A program made the position numbers and the translations under genes. Shown here in pieces: positions 6,450 through 14,126 of a stretch of DNA of 62,177 bases (position 1 is the stretch's first letter; the number at the start of each line of letters is the position of its first letter). The DNA is from Phycisphaerae bacterium. GTDB taxonomy: Bacteria > Planctomycetota > Phycisphaerae > Phycisphaerales > SM1A02. The notes under the pieces are model-generated. The model was not told where the DNA came from and made no database searches. It saw only the letters and a list, made by a program, of their open reading frames with translations. Location: positions 1 to 62,177 of the forward strand of contig VGXO01000012.1 in assembly GCA_016873275.1 (NCBI GenBank), written 5' to 3'.

Positions 6450-8333
6450 TCACGCCGCGATCGGCGGCACCGGGCAGTCGATCGAGTCGCCGACCGCGCG
6501 GAGGAGCTGCGCCTCGAGCACGGTCGTCATTCCATCCTCGGCGATCGACTCCACGCAGGCGTCGAGCAGCCGACGCCGGTCGTCCATCCGGAGCGACTCC
6601 AGCCTCCGGAGCGAGGCGTCGAGCAGGTCGAGCGTGCACCGCTCGCGATCGAGGAGACCGACCGCCGACCAGCCGAGCGAGGCGACCGCCGCGTCGAACG
6701 CCCGTCGAGCGAGCCCGGCGTCGCCGTGTCCGGCCCACGCGAGGACCGCGAGGACCGCGAGCACCGACTCGCGGTGGACCTCGAGCCGGTCGCGGTGGAG
6801 GCTGCGGGCGGGCGGCAGGAAGCGCGGCTCGACGTGCCGACGAAGCACCGTCCGCACCACCCACTCGAAGGCGCTCACCGCGCGGTCGGCGAGGATCATC
6901 GCCGTCACGCGGTCGCGGAAGTCGCGGTACTGGCTCGGCGAGAGCTCGCTGAGCGCCGGCACCGCGAGGTCGATCACCGCGAGCGCCGCGGTCGGAGGCA
7001 GGAGCGCGACCGCGGAGGCGATGCGGCGGGTCGCCCGCACGAGGTCGGGATCCCCGACGAGGGCGTGGGCTTGCGCCTCCCGCACCGCCGGATCCTGCGC
7101 GCGGAGGAGCGCCGCGATCACCGCGCGAGCCTCGAGCGGCTGCCCGCACGCCTCCCGCACGATCGGCGGGATGGAGGCGGCGATCGCGCCCGCGCGGGCG
7201 ATGATCGTCGGATCCGGATCGCCGATGCGGGCGACCGACCGCTCGACCTCCCCGCGGGGGATCGAGCGGGGGGCGCCGTCAGCGAGTCCGGAGGCGGGGA
7301 CGCCCGCCGCGGTCGAGGTGCCCGCCGCAGGCGACGGGGACGAGCCGAGCGCGGAGGCGTCGATCCCCTCGATGCGGGCGATCCGCTCCTTGATCGGGGG
7401 ATGCGTCGCGAGCATCGCCGCGAACGCCTGCGAGAAGAAGATGTGCCCGAACTCGGAGACGTGGGGGCTCCAGGCGCCCGTCGGCGGCAGCCCGCCGATC
7501 GCGCGGAGGGCGCCCGCGATGCCCGCGGGGTTCCGCGTGAACTGGACGGCGCTCGCGTCCGCGAGGAACTCCCGCTGGCGGCTCACCGCCGCCTGGATCA
7601 GCCGACCGAAGAAGGTGCCGAGCCCGCCGACGACCATCAGGAGGAGCCCGAACGCGATGATGCCGAGCCCGACCGCGGCGCCGTCGTTCTTGCGGCCGCG
7701 ACCGCTCGAGCGGGCGAGCATCGGTCCGACATGGCGGACGCACGTCCAGCCGATGAGCCCGATCACGAGGATGCCGAAGATCACGCCGGTCAGGCGGATG
7801 TTGAGGCGCATGTCGCCGTTCAGGACGTGGCTGAACTCGTGCGCCATGACTCCCTGCAGCTGGGCGCGGTCGAGCCGCCGCACGCAGCCGCGGGTGACGC
7901 CGATCACCGCGCTCTGCGGGGCGTAGCCCGCGGCGAAGGCGTTGATCGAGTCGTCCTCGACGAGGTAGACCGGCGGCACCGGCACGCCGGAGGCGATCGC
8001 CATCTCCTCGACGACGTTGAGGAGCCGCCGCTCGTCCGCGTCGCGCGTCGCCGGATCGATCCGCCGACCGCCGAGCATCTCCGCCACGACCTGCCCGCCC
8101 TGACCGAGCTGGGAGATCTTGAAGAGGCTCGCGAGCCCGACGATCAGCACGGTCGCCCCGGCGATCGCCGCGAGGAGCGGCGGGTTCCAGAACGGAATCG
8201 CGCCCTGCGAGGAGGCGTAGCCGGCGATCGGAAGATAGATCGCGGCGACGAGGGCGATCACCGCGAGCACGAAGAGGATCACCAGGCGACCGGTGCGCCG
8301 GCGGGCGTCGTCCTGCGCGCGGAAGTAGTTCAT
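6450..8333 (-). CDS. M48 (HtpX-like) membrane metalloprotease
   Basis: A 627-residue integral-membrane zinc protease. Two hydrophobic helices precede residue 75 (residues 17-38 and 52-70), HEFSH is at 165-169, and two more hydrophobic stretches around residues 184-235 separate it from the third ligand region (REFLADASAVQF). HtpX-type enzymes degrade misfolded membrane proteins with the active site facing the cytosol. After about residue 340 a ~290-residue extension of helical, alanine-rich sequence is added, making it about twice the size of E. coli HtpX. ATG 8333 overlaps the lemA stop (ATGA), so the two are translationally coupled; LemA-M48 pairing is a common arrangement. Confidence 0.9.
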   Translation of the reverse strand: MNYFRAQDDARRRTGRLVILFVLAVIALVAAIYLPIAGYASSQGAIPFWNPPLLAAIAGATVLIVGLASLFKISQLGQGGQVVAEMLGGRRIDPATRDADERRLLNVVEEMAIASGVPVPPVYLVEDDSINAFAAGYAPQSAVIGVTRGCVRRLDRAQLQGVMAHEFSHVLNGDMRLNIRLTGVIFGILVIGLIGWTCVRHVGPMLARSSGRGRKNDGAAVGLGIIAFGLLLMVVGGLGTFFGRLIQAAVSRQREFLADASAVQFTRNPAGIAGALRAIGGLPPTGAWSPHVSEFGHIFFSQAFAAMLATHPPIKERIARIEGIDASALGSSPSPAAGTSTAAGVPASGLADGAPRSIPRGEVERSVARIGDPDPTIIARAGAIAASIPPIVREACGQPLEARAVIAALLRAQDPAVREAQAHALVGDPDLVRATRRIASAVALLPPTAALAVIDLAVPALSELSPSQYRDFRDRVTAMILADRAVSAFEWVVRTVLRRHVEPRFLPPARSLHRDRLEVHRESVLAVLAVLAWAGHGDAGLARRAFDAAVASLGWSAVGLLDRERCTLDLLDASLRRLESLRMDDRRRLLDACVESIAEDGMTTVLEAQLLRAVGDSIDCPVPPIAA

Positions 8334-8947
8334 GCCCTCGGCTCCGGAGCGGTGACCGCCGCGGCGATCGACGCCGACGGCACCGCCTCGATCGTCGGGC
8401 GATCCCACTCGAGCATCGCCGCCGCGCGGTAGCGCAGGAGCGATGCCACGAGGTTCGAGGGCACCTGCCGCAGCAGCACGTTGTAGCGCACCACCGCGTC
8501 GTGGTAGGCGTGCCGCGCGAAGGCGACGCGGTTCTCGCTGGTGACGAGCTCCTCCTGCAGCGCCAGGACGTTGGCGGCGGTCTTCAGGACGGGATACGCC
8601 TCGACCCGAGCGAGGATCGTCGCGACGAGCCCGTCGAGCTCCGCCTCGCGGCGCGGAAGATCGCCCGGCTCGGTGGGGGTCGCGACGCGGAGCGAGTCCG
8701 AGGCATGCCGGCGTGCCTCGATCGCCCGCTCGAGCGTCGTCCGCTCGTGCGCCATGGCGCCCTTCACCGCCTCCACGAGGTTCGGGATCAGGTCGTGTCG
8801 GCGCTTGAGCTGGACGTCGATCCCGGAGAACGCTCCCTCGACGCGGAGGAGCGCCGCCGCGAGGCGGTTCTGGAGAATCGCCCCGATCACCAGGAGGAGG
8901 AGCGGCAGCGCCGCGAGCGAGATCCCAAGCACCCAGGCACCGGTCAT
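8330..8947 (-). CDS. LemA family protein
   Basis: A 205-residue protein with one N-terminal membrane helix (residues 7-27) followed by the helical LemA domain: RRHDLIPNLVEAVKG near residue 50, then YPVLKTAANVLALQEELVTSENRVAFARHAYHDAVVRYN near 122-160. The N-terminus would lie outside and the helical bundle on the cytosolic side. LemA proteins accompany M48 proteases; their biochemical role is unsettled. Overlaps the M48 gene by 4 nt. ATG 8947 is only 9 nt from a GATAGT -10-like element, so the transcript may be leaderless. Confidence 0.9.
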   Translation of the reverse strand: MTGAWVLGISLAALPLLLLVIGAILQNRLAAALLRVEGAFSGIDVQLKRRHDLIPNLVEAVKGAMAHERTTLERAIEARRHASDSLRVATPTEPGDLPRREAELDGLVATILARVEAYPVLKTAANVLALQEELVTSENRVAFARHAYHDAVVRYNVLLRQVPSNLVASLLRYRAAAMLEWDRPTIEAVPSASIAAAVTAPEPRA

Positions 8948-8956
8948 GGGCGGAAG

Positions 8957-8962
8957 ACTATC
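8957..8962 (-). promoter_or_regulatory. Leaderless-type -10 (GATAGT) for lemA
   Basis: GATAGT on the minus strand, 9 nt before ATG 8947. No Shine-Dalgarno sequence fits in the gap. It faces the promoter of the divergent M48 lipoprotein gene about 70 nt away. Confidence 0.4.
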
Positions 8963-9029
8963 GCGGGTCGGGGCGGAGGGACCTCGCGGCGATCCGGTCC
9001 GAGGGGGGGACTCCGACGGAGCCCGGGGT

Positions 9030-9035
9030 TACGCT
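9030..9035 (+). promoter_or_regulatory. Leaderless-type -10 (TACGCT) for the M48 lipoprotein gene
   Basis: TACGCT is followed by 7 nt (TCCCCCG) and then ATG 9043, so transcription would start at or beside the start codon. The gap is pyrimidine-rich with no ribosome site. Confidence 0.45.
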
Positions 9036-9042
9036 TCCCCCG

Positions 9043-9867
9043 ATGACCATGCGGCGAACTGGGCGGCGATCTGGACTTCTCGGTGGATGGGGCGCGGCGG
9101 GCGTTCTCCTCGCGGCGGCGACGCCGTCGCTGGTCGGATGCCACACCGTCGAGGGCACCGGACGCAAGCAGCTGAACGTGCTGAGCGTCGAGCAGGAGGT
9201 CGAGCTCGGTCGCGATGCCTACGCGGAGGTGCTCGCGGACCCGAAGACCCTGACCTCGGGACCGCTCGTCGATCGCGTGCGCCGAGTCGGCAACGCCCTG
9301 ACCGCCGCGGCGGCGCGGCGGTATCCGGCGAGCAGCGCGGGCATGGAGTGGGAGTTCGTGGTCATCGACGATCCCACCGTCAACGCCTGGGCGCTCCCGG
9401 GGGGGAAGTGCGCGGTGAACACGGGACTCCTCGCCTTCGTCGATGGCGACGACGAGCTCGCGATCGTGATGGGGCATGAGCTCGCGCACGCGATCGCCCG
9501 CCACGGCGGCGAGCGGATGAGCCAGACGATGGTCGCCTCCGTCGTCGCCGAGCTTGCCCTCGGCGGGATCGACCCGCAGGGGCAGCAGCTGATCTGGCAG
9601 GCGTACGGAGTGAGCGTGGGGCTTCCCTTCAGCCGGCGGCACGAGTCGGAGGCGGACGAGCTGGGGATCTTCATCGCCGCGGAGGCGGGCTACGACCCGA
9701 AGGCGGCGCCGCGCCTCTGGAAGCGGATGGCGTCGCAGGGCGACCGCGTGCCGGAGTTCCTCTCGACCCATCCCGATCCCGACCGCCGCGCCGAGGAGCT
9801 CGAGGCGCTCATCCCGGAGGCGGAGTCGGTGCGGCAGGCCGCAGCGGTCCAGGGATCCCGTCCCTGA
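9043..9867 (+). CDS. M48 family metalloprotease lipoprotein
   Basis: A 274-residue exported protease of the BepA/YcaL/LoiP-like branch. A twin-arginine-like basic start and hydrophobic core end in a lipobox with Cys33 (SLVGC), predicting a lipid-anchored periplasmic protein. HELAH is at residues 145-149 and the downstream glutamate motif HESEAD begins at residue 200. THPDPDRRAEEL near 252 is the usual C-terminal M48 signature. Family members control outer-membrane protein quality. It is divergent from the lemA/M48 pair, and its last 59 nt overlap the convergent repeat-protein gene. Confidence 0.9.
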   Translation: MTMRRTGRRSGLLGGWGAAGVLLAAATPSLVGCHTVEGTGRKQLNVLSVEQEVELGRDAYAEVLADPKTLTSGPLVDRVRRVGNALTAAAARRYPASSAGMEWEFVVIDDPTVNAWALPGGKCAVNTGLLAFVDGDDELAIVMGHELAHAIARHGGERMSQTMVASVVAELALGGIDPQGQQLIWQAYGVSVGLPFSRRHESEADELGIFIAAEAGYDPKAAPRLWKRMASQGDRVPEFLSTHPDPDRRAEELEALIPEAESVRQAAAVQGSRP

Positions 9868-11224
9868 GTCGGCGTCCGCCGGCGGTCGCCGAGGGAGGAT
9901 TCGTCGCCCGCGGGAGACCGGGATGCCAGGTTCGCTGGCTCACGCGACCATCGGGCTCCAGATGGATCTCGTCGACCCAGCCGTTCGACCACGAGACGAC
10001 CGCGACGCCATCCTCGATCGTCCAGGTTCCCTTGGGCGGCTCCCCCGGGATGTTCTTGAACGCGAGCCCGTCGGACTGAAGCGCGATGCAGAAGGGCTTC
10101 CCGGTCGCCTCGGCGCGCAGCTCGAAGACGCCCACGAAGGGCTCGAGCTCCTTGCTCGTGCGCGCCGCGAGGCTGAGGCTCGACGCGGGACCCGCGATCG
10201 GCGTGGTCGGCGAGAAGGCAAGCTCGTCGAATCCCCGCGCGCCGAAGCGGAGGAGGTCGATCCAGCCGGAGTCGTAGTCGATCCGCACGCCGTTGCCGTA
10301 GGGACGCCATCGACCGCCCTCGCCTCGCGAGCCATGAGGTCCCTCCGACCACGTGCTCCTCGCCGCGCCGCCGGGGAAGAGCACCACGTTGAAGCCGTGG
10401 TTGTGCTCGTCGGAGAGGTTCCAGGTGCCCGCGAAGGTGGAGGGATCGACCTGGAGCGAGGCACGCGACCGATTGGTCATCGCGTCGGTCCCGGGCAGCG
10501 CCTCGCGGCGGAGCCGCGTCGCGCCCGGCGTGACGATCGGCGGCTCGCTCCGCGGCTGCCCCGGCTTCCACGAACGCTGCTCGAGGGAGCCGTCGGCGCT
10601 GCGTCGGATCTCGTCGTGCCAGCCATCGGCCCAGCGGATCTCGGCGACCTCGCCGCGGATCGACCAGAGACCCCGCTTGTCCTCGTTGATCGTCTTGAAC
10701 GACTGCCCGTCGGACTGAAGCGCGATCGCGAACGGCTTCCCGTCGGTCACGTTGGTCAGCCCGTAGACGCCGACCCACTCGGCGAGCGGGACCTCGAGGC
10801 GCACCGCCTTGCCGTGGTTCGACCAAGGACCCGCGAGCGGCGTCTCGGGGGAGTAGCTCACCTGCTCGAAGCCGACCGGACCGAAGCGGATCATGTCGAT
10901 CCAGCCGTCGTCGTAGTCGATCCGGATGCCATGCCCGTAGAGCGACCAGCGACCGCCCTCGCCCTCCGCGCCGTGCGTGCCCTTCGCCCAGTTGCTCCGG
11001 GCGCTGCCGTCGGCGTCAAGCACCACGTCGAAGACGTCGTTCTGCTCGTCGCTCAGGGACCAGGTGCCGACGAACGCGCTCGCCGGCACGTCCTCGCCGC
11101 CGCGCGGCAGGGTGGTCATCGTCGCCTGCTCGATCACGCCGCGACCGGGCGGCGGCGTCGGGCTCGGCGACTGGGCGAGCAAGGGCGAGGAGATGAGGAA
11201 GAGGACGGTCTCGATCGGTCGCAT
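9809..11224 (-). CDS. Exported protein with four internal ~85-residue repeats
   Basis: A 471-residue protein with a probable signal peptide (about residues 1-18, ending LLAQS). The mature part is two copies of an A-B pair: A units near residues 50-145 and 264-355 begin F.GTW.LSDE and contain GEGGRW..YG.G(I/V)RIDYD.GWID; B units near 148-230 and 362-445 begin (W/F)VGV and contain GKPF.IALQSDG..FK and (S/A).GW.DEI. Every unit ends on a GW-D-(I/L) strand, suggesting a repeated beta fold. I recognise no named family and assign no function. It follows sdhB by 70 nt on the same strand, so it may be co-transcribed, and its 3' end overlaps the M48 gene by 59 nt. Confidence 0.75.
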   Translation of the reverse strand: MRPIETVLFLISSPLLAQSPSPTPPPGRGVIEQATMTTLPRGGEDVPASAFVGTWSLSDEQNDVFDVVLDADGSARSNWAKGTHGAEGEGGRWSLYGHGIRIDYDDGWIDMIRFGPVGFEQVSYSPETPLAGPWSNHGKAVRLEVPLAEWVGVYGLTNVTDGKPFAIALQSDGQSFKTINEDKRGLWSIRGEVAEIRWADGWHDEIRRSADGSLEQRSWKPGQPRSEPPIVTPGATRLRREALPGTDAMTNRSRASLQVDPSTFAGTWNLSDEHNHGFNVVLFPGGAARSTWSEGPHGSRGEGGRWRPYGNGVRIDYDSGWIDLLRFGARGFDELAFSPTTPIAGPASSLSLAARTSKELEPFVGVFELRAEATGKPFCIALQSDGLAFKNIPGEPPKGTWTIEDGVAVVSWSNGWVDEIHLEPDGRVSQRTWHPGLPRATNPPSATAGGRRLRDGIPGPLRPAAPTPPPG

Positions 11225-11294
11225 GGCTGGCGCTCCACGTGGACGCCGCCGCAGGTGCGGCGACCCCCACGGTTCCAGCCTATCGACGAACCGT

Positions 11295-12098
11295 TCAGCG
11301 CCCGCTGAAGAACCGCTTCACCGCCTGCACCGTCGCCTGCCGACCGACCGCCGCGATCGACTCGGTCAGCGGGATCTCCTTCGGGCAGACCTGCACGCAG
11401 TTCTGGGCGTTGCCGCAGTCGTTGACGCCGCCGCGGCCGCTCAGGACCTCGAGGCGCTCGCCCTTCAGGACCTGTCCGGTGCCGTGCATGTTGAAGAGCC
11501 GCGCCTGGCTGATCACCGCCGCGCCGACGAACTCCTTCGCCCACGTGGTGGCGTCGGGCTCGACCTTGTACTGCGGGCATGCCTCGAGGCAGCAGCCGCA
11601 GCTCATGCAGGTCGCGAGCGCGTAGCGGGTCTCCTGATCCTGGGGCGACTCCTTCGGACCGCCGCCGAGGTGATAGGTGCCGTCGAGCGGCACCCACGCC
11701 TTGACCCGCTTGAGCCCGTCGAAGAGACGGCTTCGGTCGACGCAGAGGTCGCGGACCACGGGGAACTTCGTCATCGGCTCGACGGTGATCTCGTCGCCCT
11801 CCACGAACTGGTCGACGAGGCAGGAACACGCCTGCCGCACCTTGCCGTTGACCACCATCGTGCAGGAGCCGCAGACCTCCTCGAGGCAACCGCAGTCGAA
11901 GGCGACGGGCGTGGTCTTCTCGCCGGCGGCGGTGGTGGGGCGTCCGGCGATCCCCTGCAGCACGCTGATGAGGTTCGACCCCGGCTCGACCTCGACCTCG
12001 AATCGCTCCCAGCGCGACTTAACGCCGGGCGACTCCTGCCGGCGGATCGCGAGGCGAAGGGTGCGGCGACCGGCGGCGGGACTCTTGGGGGCGACCAT
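11295..12098 (-). CDS. sdhB: Succinate dehydrogenase iron-sulfur subunit
   Basis: A 267-residue subunit that passes electrons from SdhA to the membrane quinone. The [2Fe-2S] ligands are Cys71, Cys76, Cys79 and Cys91 (CLEEVCGSC plus C12 later); the C-terminal half has CMSCGCCLEACP and the CGNAQNCVQVCP cluster sites. The form resembles the non-classical type with a single-subunit SdhC. ATG 12098 was chosen over upstream frames because AAAGGAA lies about 8 nt before it. It is separated from sdhCA by a gene on the other strand and has its own promoter-like TACGAT. Confidence 0.93.
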   Translation of the reverse strand: MVAPKSPAAGRRTLRLAIRRQESPGVKSRWERFEVEVEPGSNLISVLQGIAGRPTTAAGEKTTPVAFDCGCLEEVCGSCTMVVNGKVRQACSCLVDQFVEGDEITVEPMTKFPVVRDLCVDRSRLFDGLKRVKAWVPLDGTYHLGGGPKESPQDQETRYALATCMSCGCCLEACPQYKVEPDATTWAKEFVGAAVISQARLFNMHGTGQVLKGERLEVLSGRGGVNDCGNAQNCVQVCPKEIPLTESIAAVGRQATVQAVKRFFSGR

Positions 12099-12144
12099 CG
12101 GGGTTCCTTTGGCGGGGGGGCGGGGGGGCGGGGTCGAGGGTGGG

Positions 12145-12150
12145 ATCGTA
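12145..12150 (-). promoter_or_regulatory. -10-like element TACGAT for sdhB
   Basis: TACGAT on the minus strand, 46 nt before ATG 12098, leaving room for the AAAGGAA ribosome site in a C-rich leader. It supports separate transcription of sdhB. Confidence 0.4.
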
Positions 12151-12407
12151 GCGGCGGCGTCGAGCGGTTCTCCTTCCGTTCGCGGTCGCGAACCGATGGA
12201 TGCTTCGCCGGGCGCCTCGACCAGTCGGCACTCCGGCGCCGACGCACGGGAGGGCGATCCTCGGCGGTTCCCAGACGCTCGATCCGCCCGATACGCCATA
12301 GGTCATCCGACCAGACGCCACGGAGACCGCCGATCACCCCGATCCCTCCCAAGCCAGCCGCGAGCCTCGTCGGCGCCGGGCACGCCGCCGGACTCCGCGC
12401 CGCGGCG

Positions 12408-13787
12408 TTGGTCGCGGCGGTCGTCGCGCTCGCGACCTTTCCGTGGATCCTGGGTGGACTCGATCAGTTCCCCCAGAAGTCCTACGACCACGATCGATTC
12501 CACCTTCCGCTGGTGCGGGAGTTCGCGGCGCAGTTCCCCGCGTGCGACCTCGCCGACTACCCCTCCGCGACCGGACCCGGCTTTCATCTGGTGCTCGCGG
12601 CGACCGCGCAGGTCGTGGGGACGGGAGAGACCACGCTGCAGCTTGTCGGCTCGATCATGGCGATCGGGCTCGCCGCCACGGTCGCCTGGCGCCTCGGGTC
12701 CTGGCGCGGCTCGGCGTGGCAGGGCGTGCTGCTCTCGCTGCCGCTCGTCCTGAACCCGTACCTCCTCGGCAACGCGATCTGGCTGATGACCGACAACCTC
12801 TCGCTGTGGCTCCTCGCGTGTCCCATCCTGGGGGCGACGCTCGTCGCCGCGACGCCGGCGAGGCTGGGGCGGTGGGGGCTCGCCGCCGCCGCCGCGTGCG
12901 TGGTGCGGCAGATCAATCTGTGGGTGCTCGCGCCGATCGCGGTCGCGGGCGCCATCGGGTGGTGGACGGGTCGTCGAGGCTCGGACGACTCGACTCCCGC
13001 CATCGTGGGGGGACGAGGCGGTTCGACCCTGCTCGGGTGGACGATGCTCGCCTGCCTTCCGGCGGTCCTCGTCGTCGGAGGCTTCGCGTGGCTCTGGGGC
13101 GGGCTCACGCCGCCGTCGTTCCAGGAGTATCACGCGGTCAGCGTGCAGCCCGCCGCGGTTCCCTACGGTCTCACGCTCCTCGCGGCATATGCGGCGCCGC
13201 TCTGGCTGCCGATCCTCGTCGGTCGGGGCGATCGAGGTCGCGTGCCGAGGTGGTTCGCGGTGGTCGCGAGCTTCGGCTGGGCAGCGTTCCTGATCGCAGG
13301 CAACTCCGACGCGGGACTCGAGCATGGTCGCAACGGCGGCTGGCTCTGGACGCTCGTCGAGAAGGCGCCCGCGCCGGGCGGCGTCTCGGTCGTGCTGGCG
13401 GCGGGAAGCGCGATCGGGGTGCTGCTCCTCGTGCAGTTGGTCTCGCTCGCCGCGGGCAACGGACGGCTTCGCGGTGCGCTCGTCGCCACGGCGACCCTCG
13501 CCGCGTTCCTCGTCGCGCACGCCGCGAACAAGCAGCTCTTCCAGCGCTACTTCGATCCGACGGTGCTGCTTGTCCTCGCGATCCTCGCGGCGCTCGCGTG
13601 GCGGCGGAACGGTGATGCCCGCACCCCGCGCGACGCCGGGACCTCGAAGGCGTGGATGGTCGCGCTCCTCGTGATGGCGGCGATGCAGCTCAGCTTCGCC
13701 GTGGCGACGCTGTTCGCGCCGCTCGCGCGGGCGGGGGCTGCGGAGACGACGGGACCGGAGGTCGAGTCCCGCGAGACGATGCGTTGA
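12408..13787 (+). CDS. Polytopic membrane protein, possibly a GT-C glycosyltransferase
   Basis: About 459 residues with roughly ten hydrophobic helices. An early soluble loop contains YDHDRFHLPLVREFA and later ATGPGFHLVLA, which recalls the acidic first loop of lipid-linked GT-C sugar transferases such as the ALG10 type; this is weak. The C-terminus has ANKQLFQRYFDP. The start is unclear: TTG 12408 is the only standard start codon near the first helix, and the frame stays open upstream without ATG or GTG. It is convergent to sdhA and sits between sdhCA and sdhB. The 308-nt divergent gap to sdhB shows only the sdhB promoter. Confidence 0.65.
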   Translation: MVAAVVALATFPWILGGLDQFPQKSYDHDRFHLPLVREFAAQFPACDLADYPSATGPGFHLVLAATAQVVGTGETTLQLVGSIMAIGLAATVAWRLGSWRGSAWQGVLLSLPLVLNPYLLGNAIWLMTDNLSLWLLACPILGATLVAATPARLGRWGLAAAAACVVRQINLWVLAPIAVAGAIGWWTGRRGSDDSTPAIVGGRGGSTLLGWTMLACLPAVLVVGGFAWLWGGLTPPSFQEYHAVSVQPAAVPYGLTLLAAYAAPLWLPILVGRGDRGRVPRWFAVVASFGWAAFLIAGNSDAGLEHGRNGGWLWTLVEKAPAPGGVSVVLAAGSAIGVLLLVQLVSLAAGNGRLRGALVATATLAAFLVAHAANKQLFQRYFDPTVLLVLAILAALAWRRNGDARTPRDAGTSKAWMVALLVMAAMQLSFAVATLFAPLARAGAAETTGPEVESRETMR

Positions 13788-13917
13788 TCGGACGTCCCCT
13801 TCGCCTCGCGACGCGACAAGTCCGGTGCGGCGCGGTCCGAAGCACGACGGCGTGGAAGGCGGGACCTCTCGATTCGTGCGCGTCACGAGGATCGTCGCGA
13901 GTCGGACCACCCTCACC

Positions 13918-13944
13918 CGCGTCGCGAACTGCGTTCGCGACGCG
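13918..13944. repeat. Perfect 11-bp inverted repeat (hairpin)
   Basis: CGCGTCGCGAA / TTCGCGACGCG around the 5-nt loop CTGCG. It directly precedes a second hairpin and lies in the 339-nt spacer (13788-14126) between the convergent membrane-protein gene and sdhA, where I see no gene. It could terminate transcription in both directions. Confidence 0.7.
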
Positions 13945-13983
13945 ACCTCTCCCACTCGTCGCGTGGCGGCTCGCGGGAGAGGT
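13945..13983. repeat. 9-bp inverted repeat ACCTCTCCC / GGGAGAGGT
   Basis: Perfect arms at 13945-13953 and 13975-13983 with a 21-nt interior, preceded by CACCCTCACCC at 13908-13918. The combination resembles a degenerate form of the dispersed CCCTCACCC-CCTCTCCC-GGGAGAGG intergenic repeat seen in many bacterial genomes (from memory). Confidence 0.6.
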
Positions 13984-14019
13984 GGAGACCTGCTCCTCCG
14001 CGACTTCGGCGTCCCCCCG

Positions 14020-14064
14020 CGTCCTCCGCGTCTACCGCGTCTACCGCGTCCTCCGCGTGCTCCG
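14020..14064. repeat. Five tandem 9-bp units CGTCYWCCG
   Basis: Units CGTCCTCCG, CGTCTACCG, CGTCTACCG, CGTCCTCCG and CGTGCTCCG run end to end, followed by a weaker TGGTCTCGG. The period is a multiple of three, so the opposite strand reads as an acidic His/Glu/Asp/Ala string. It resembles the dispersed CCGCGTCCTCCGCG-type repeats of other genomes rather than a coding region. Confidence 0.75.
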
Positions 14065-14126
14065 TGGTCTCGGCGCGAGAACGCCCGTGGGTCGCCGCGC
14101 GACGCGGGGGGCGAGGGCGACTTCGC

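Noticed and set aside
12303-13955. Minus-strand frame opposite the membrane-protein gene
   Set aside because: It is highly charged and repetitive, whereas the plus strand has a regular pattern of membrane helices.
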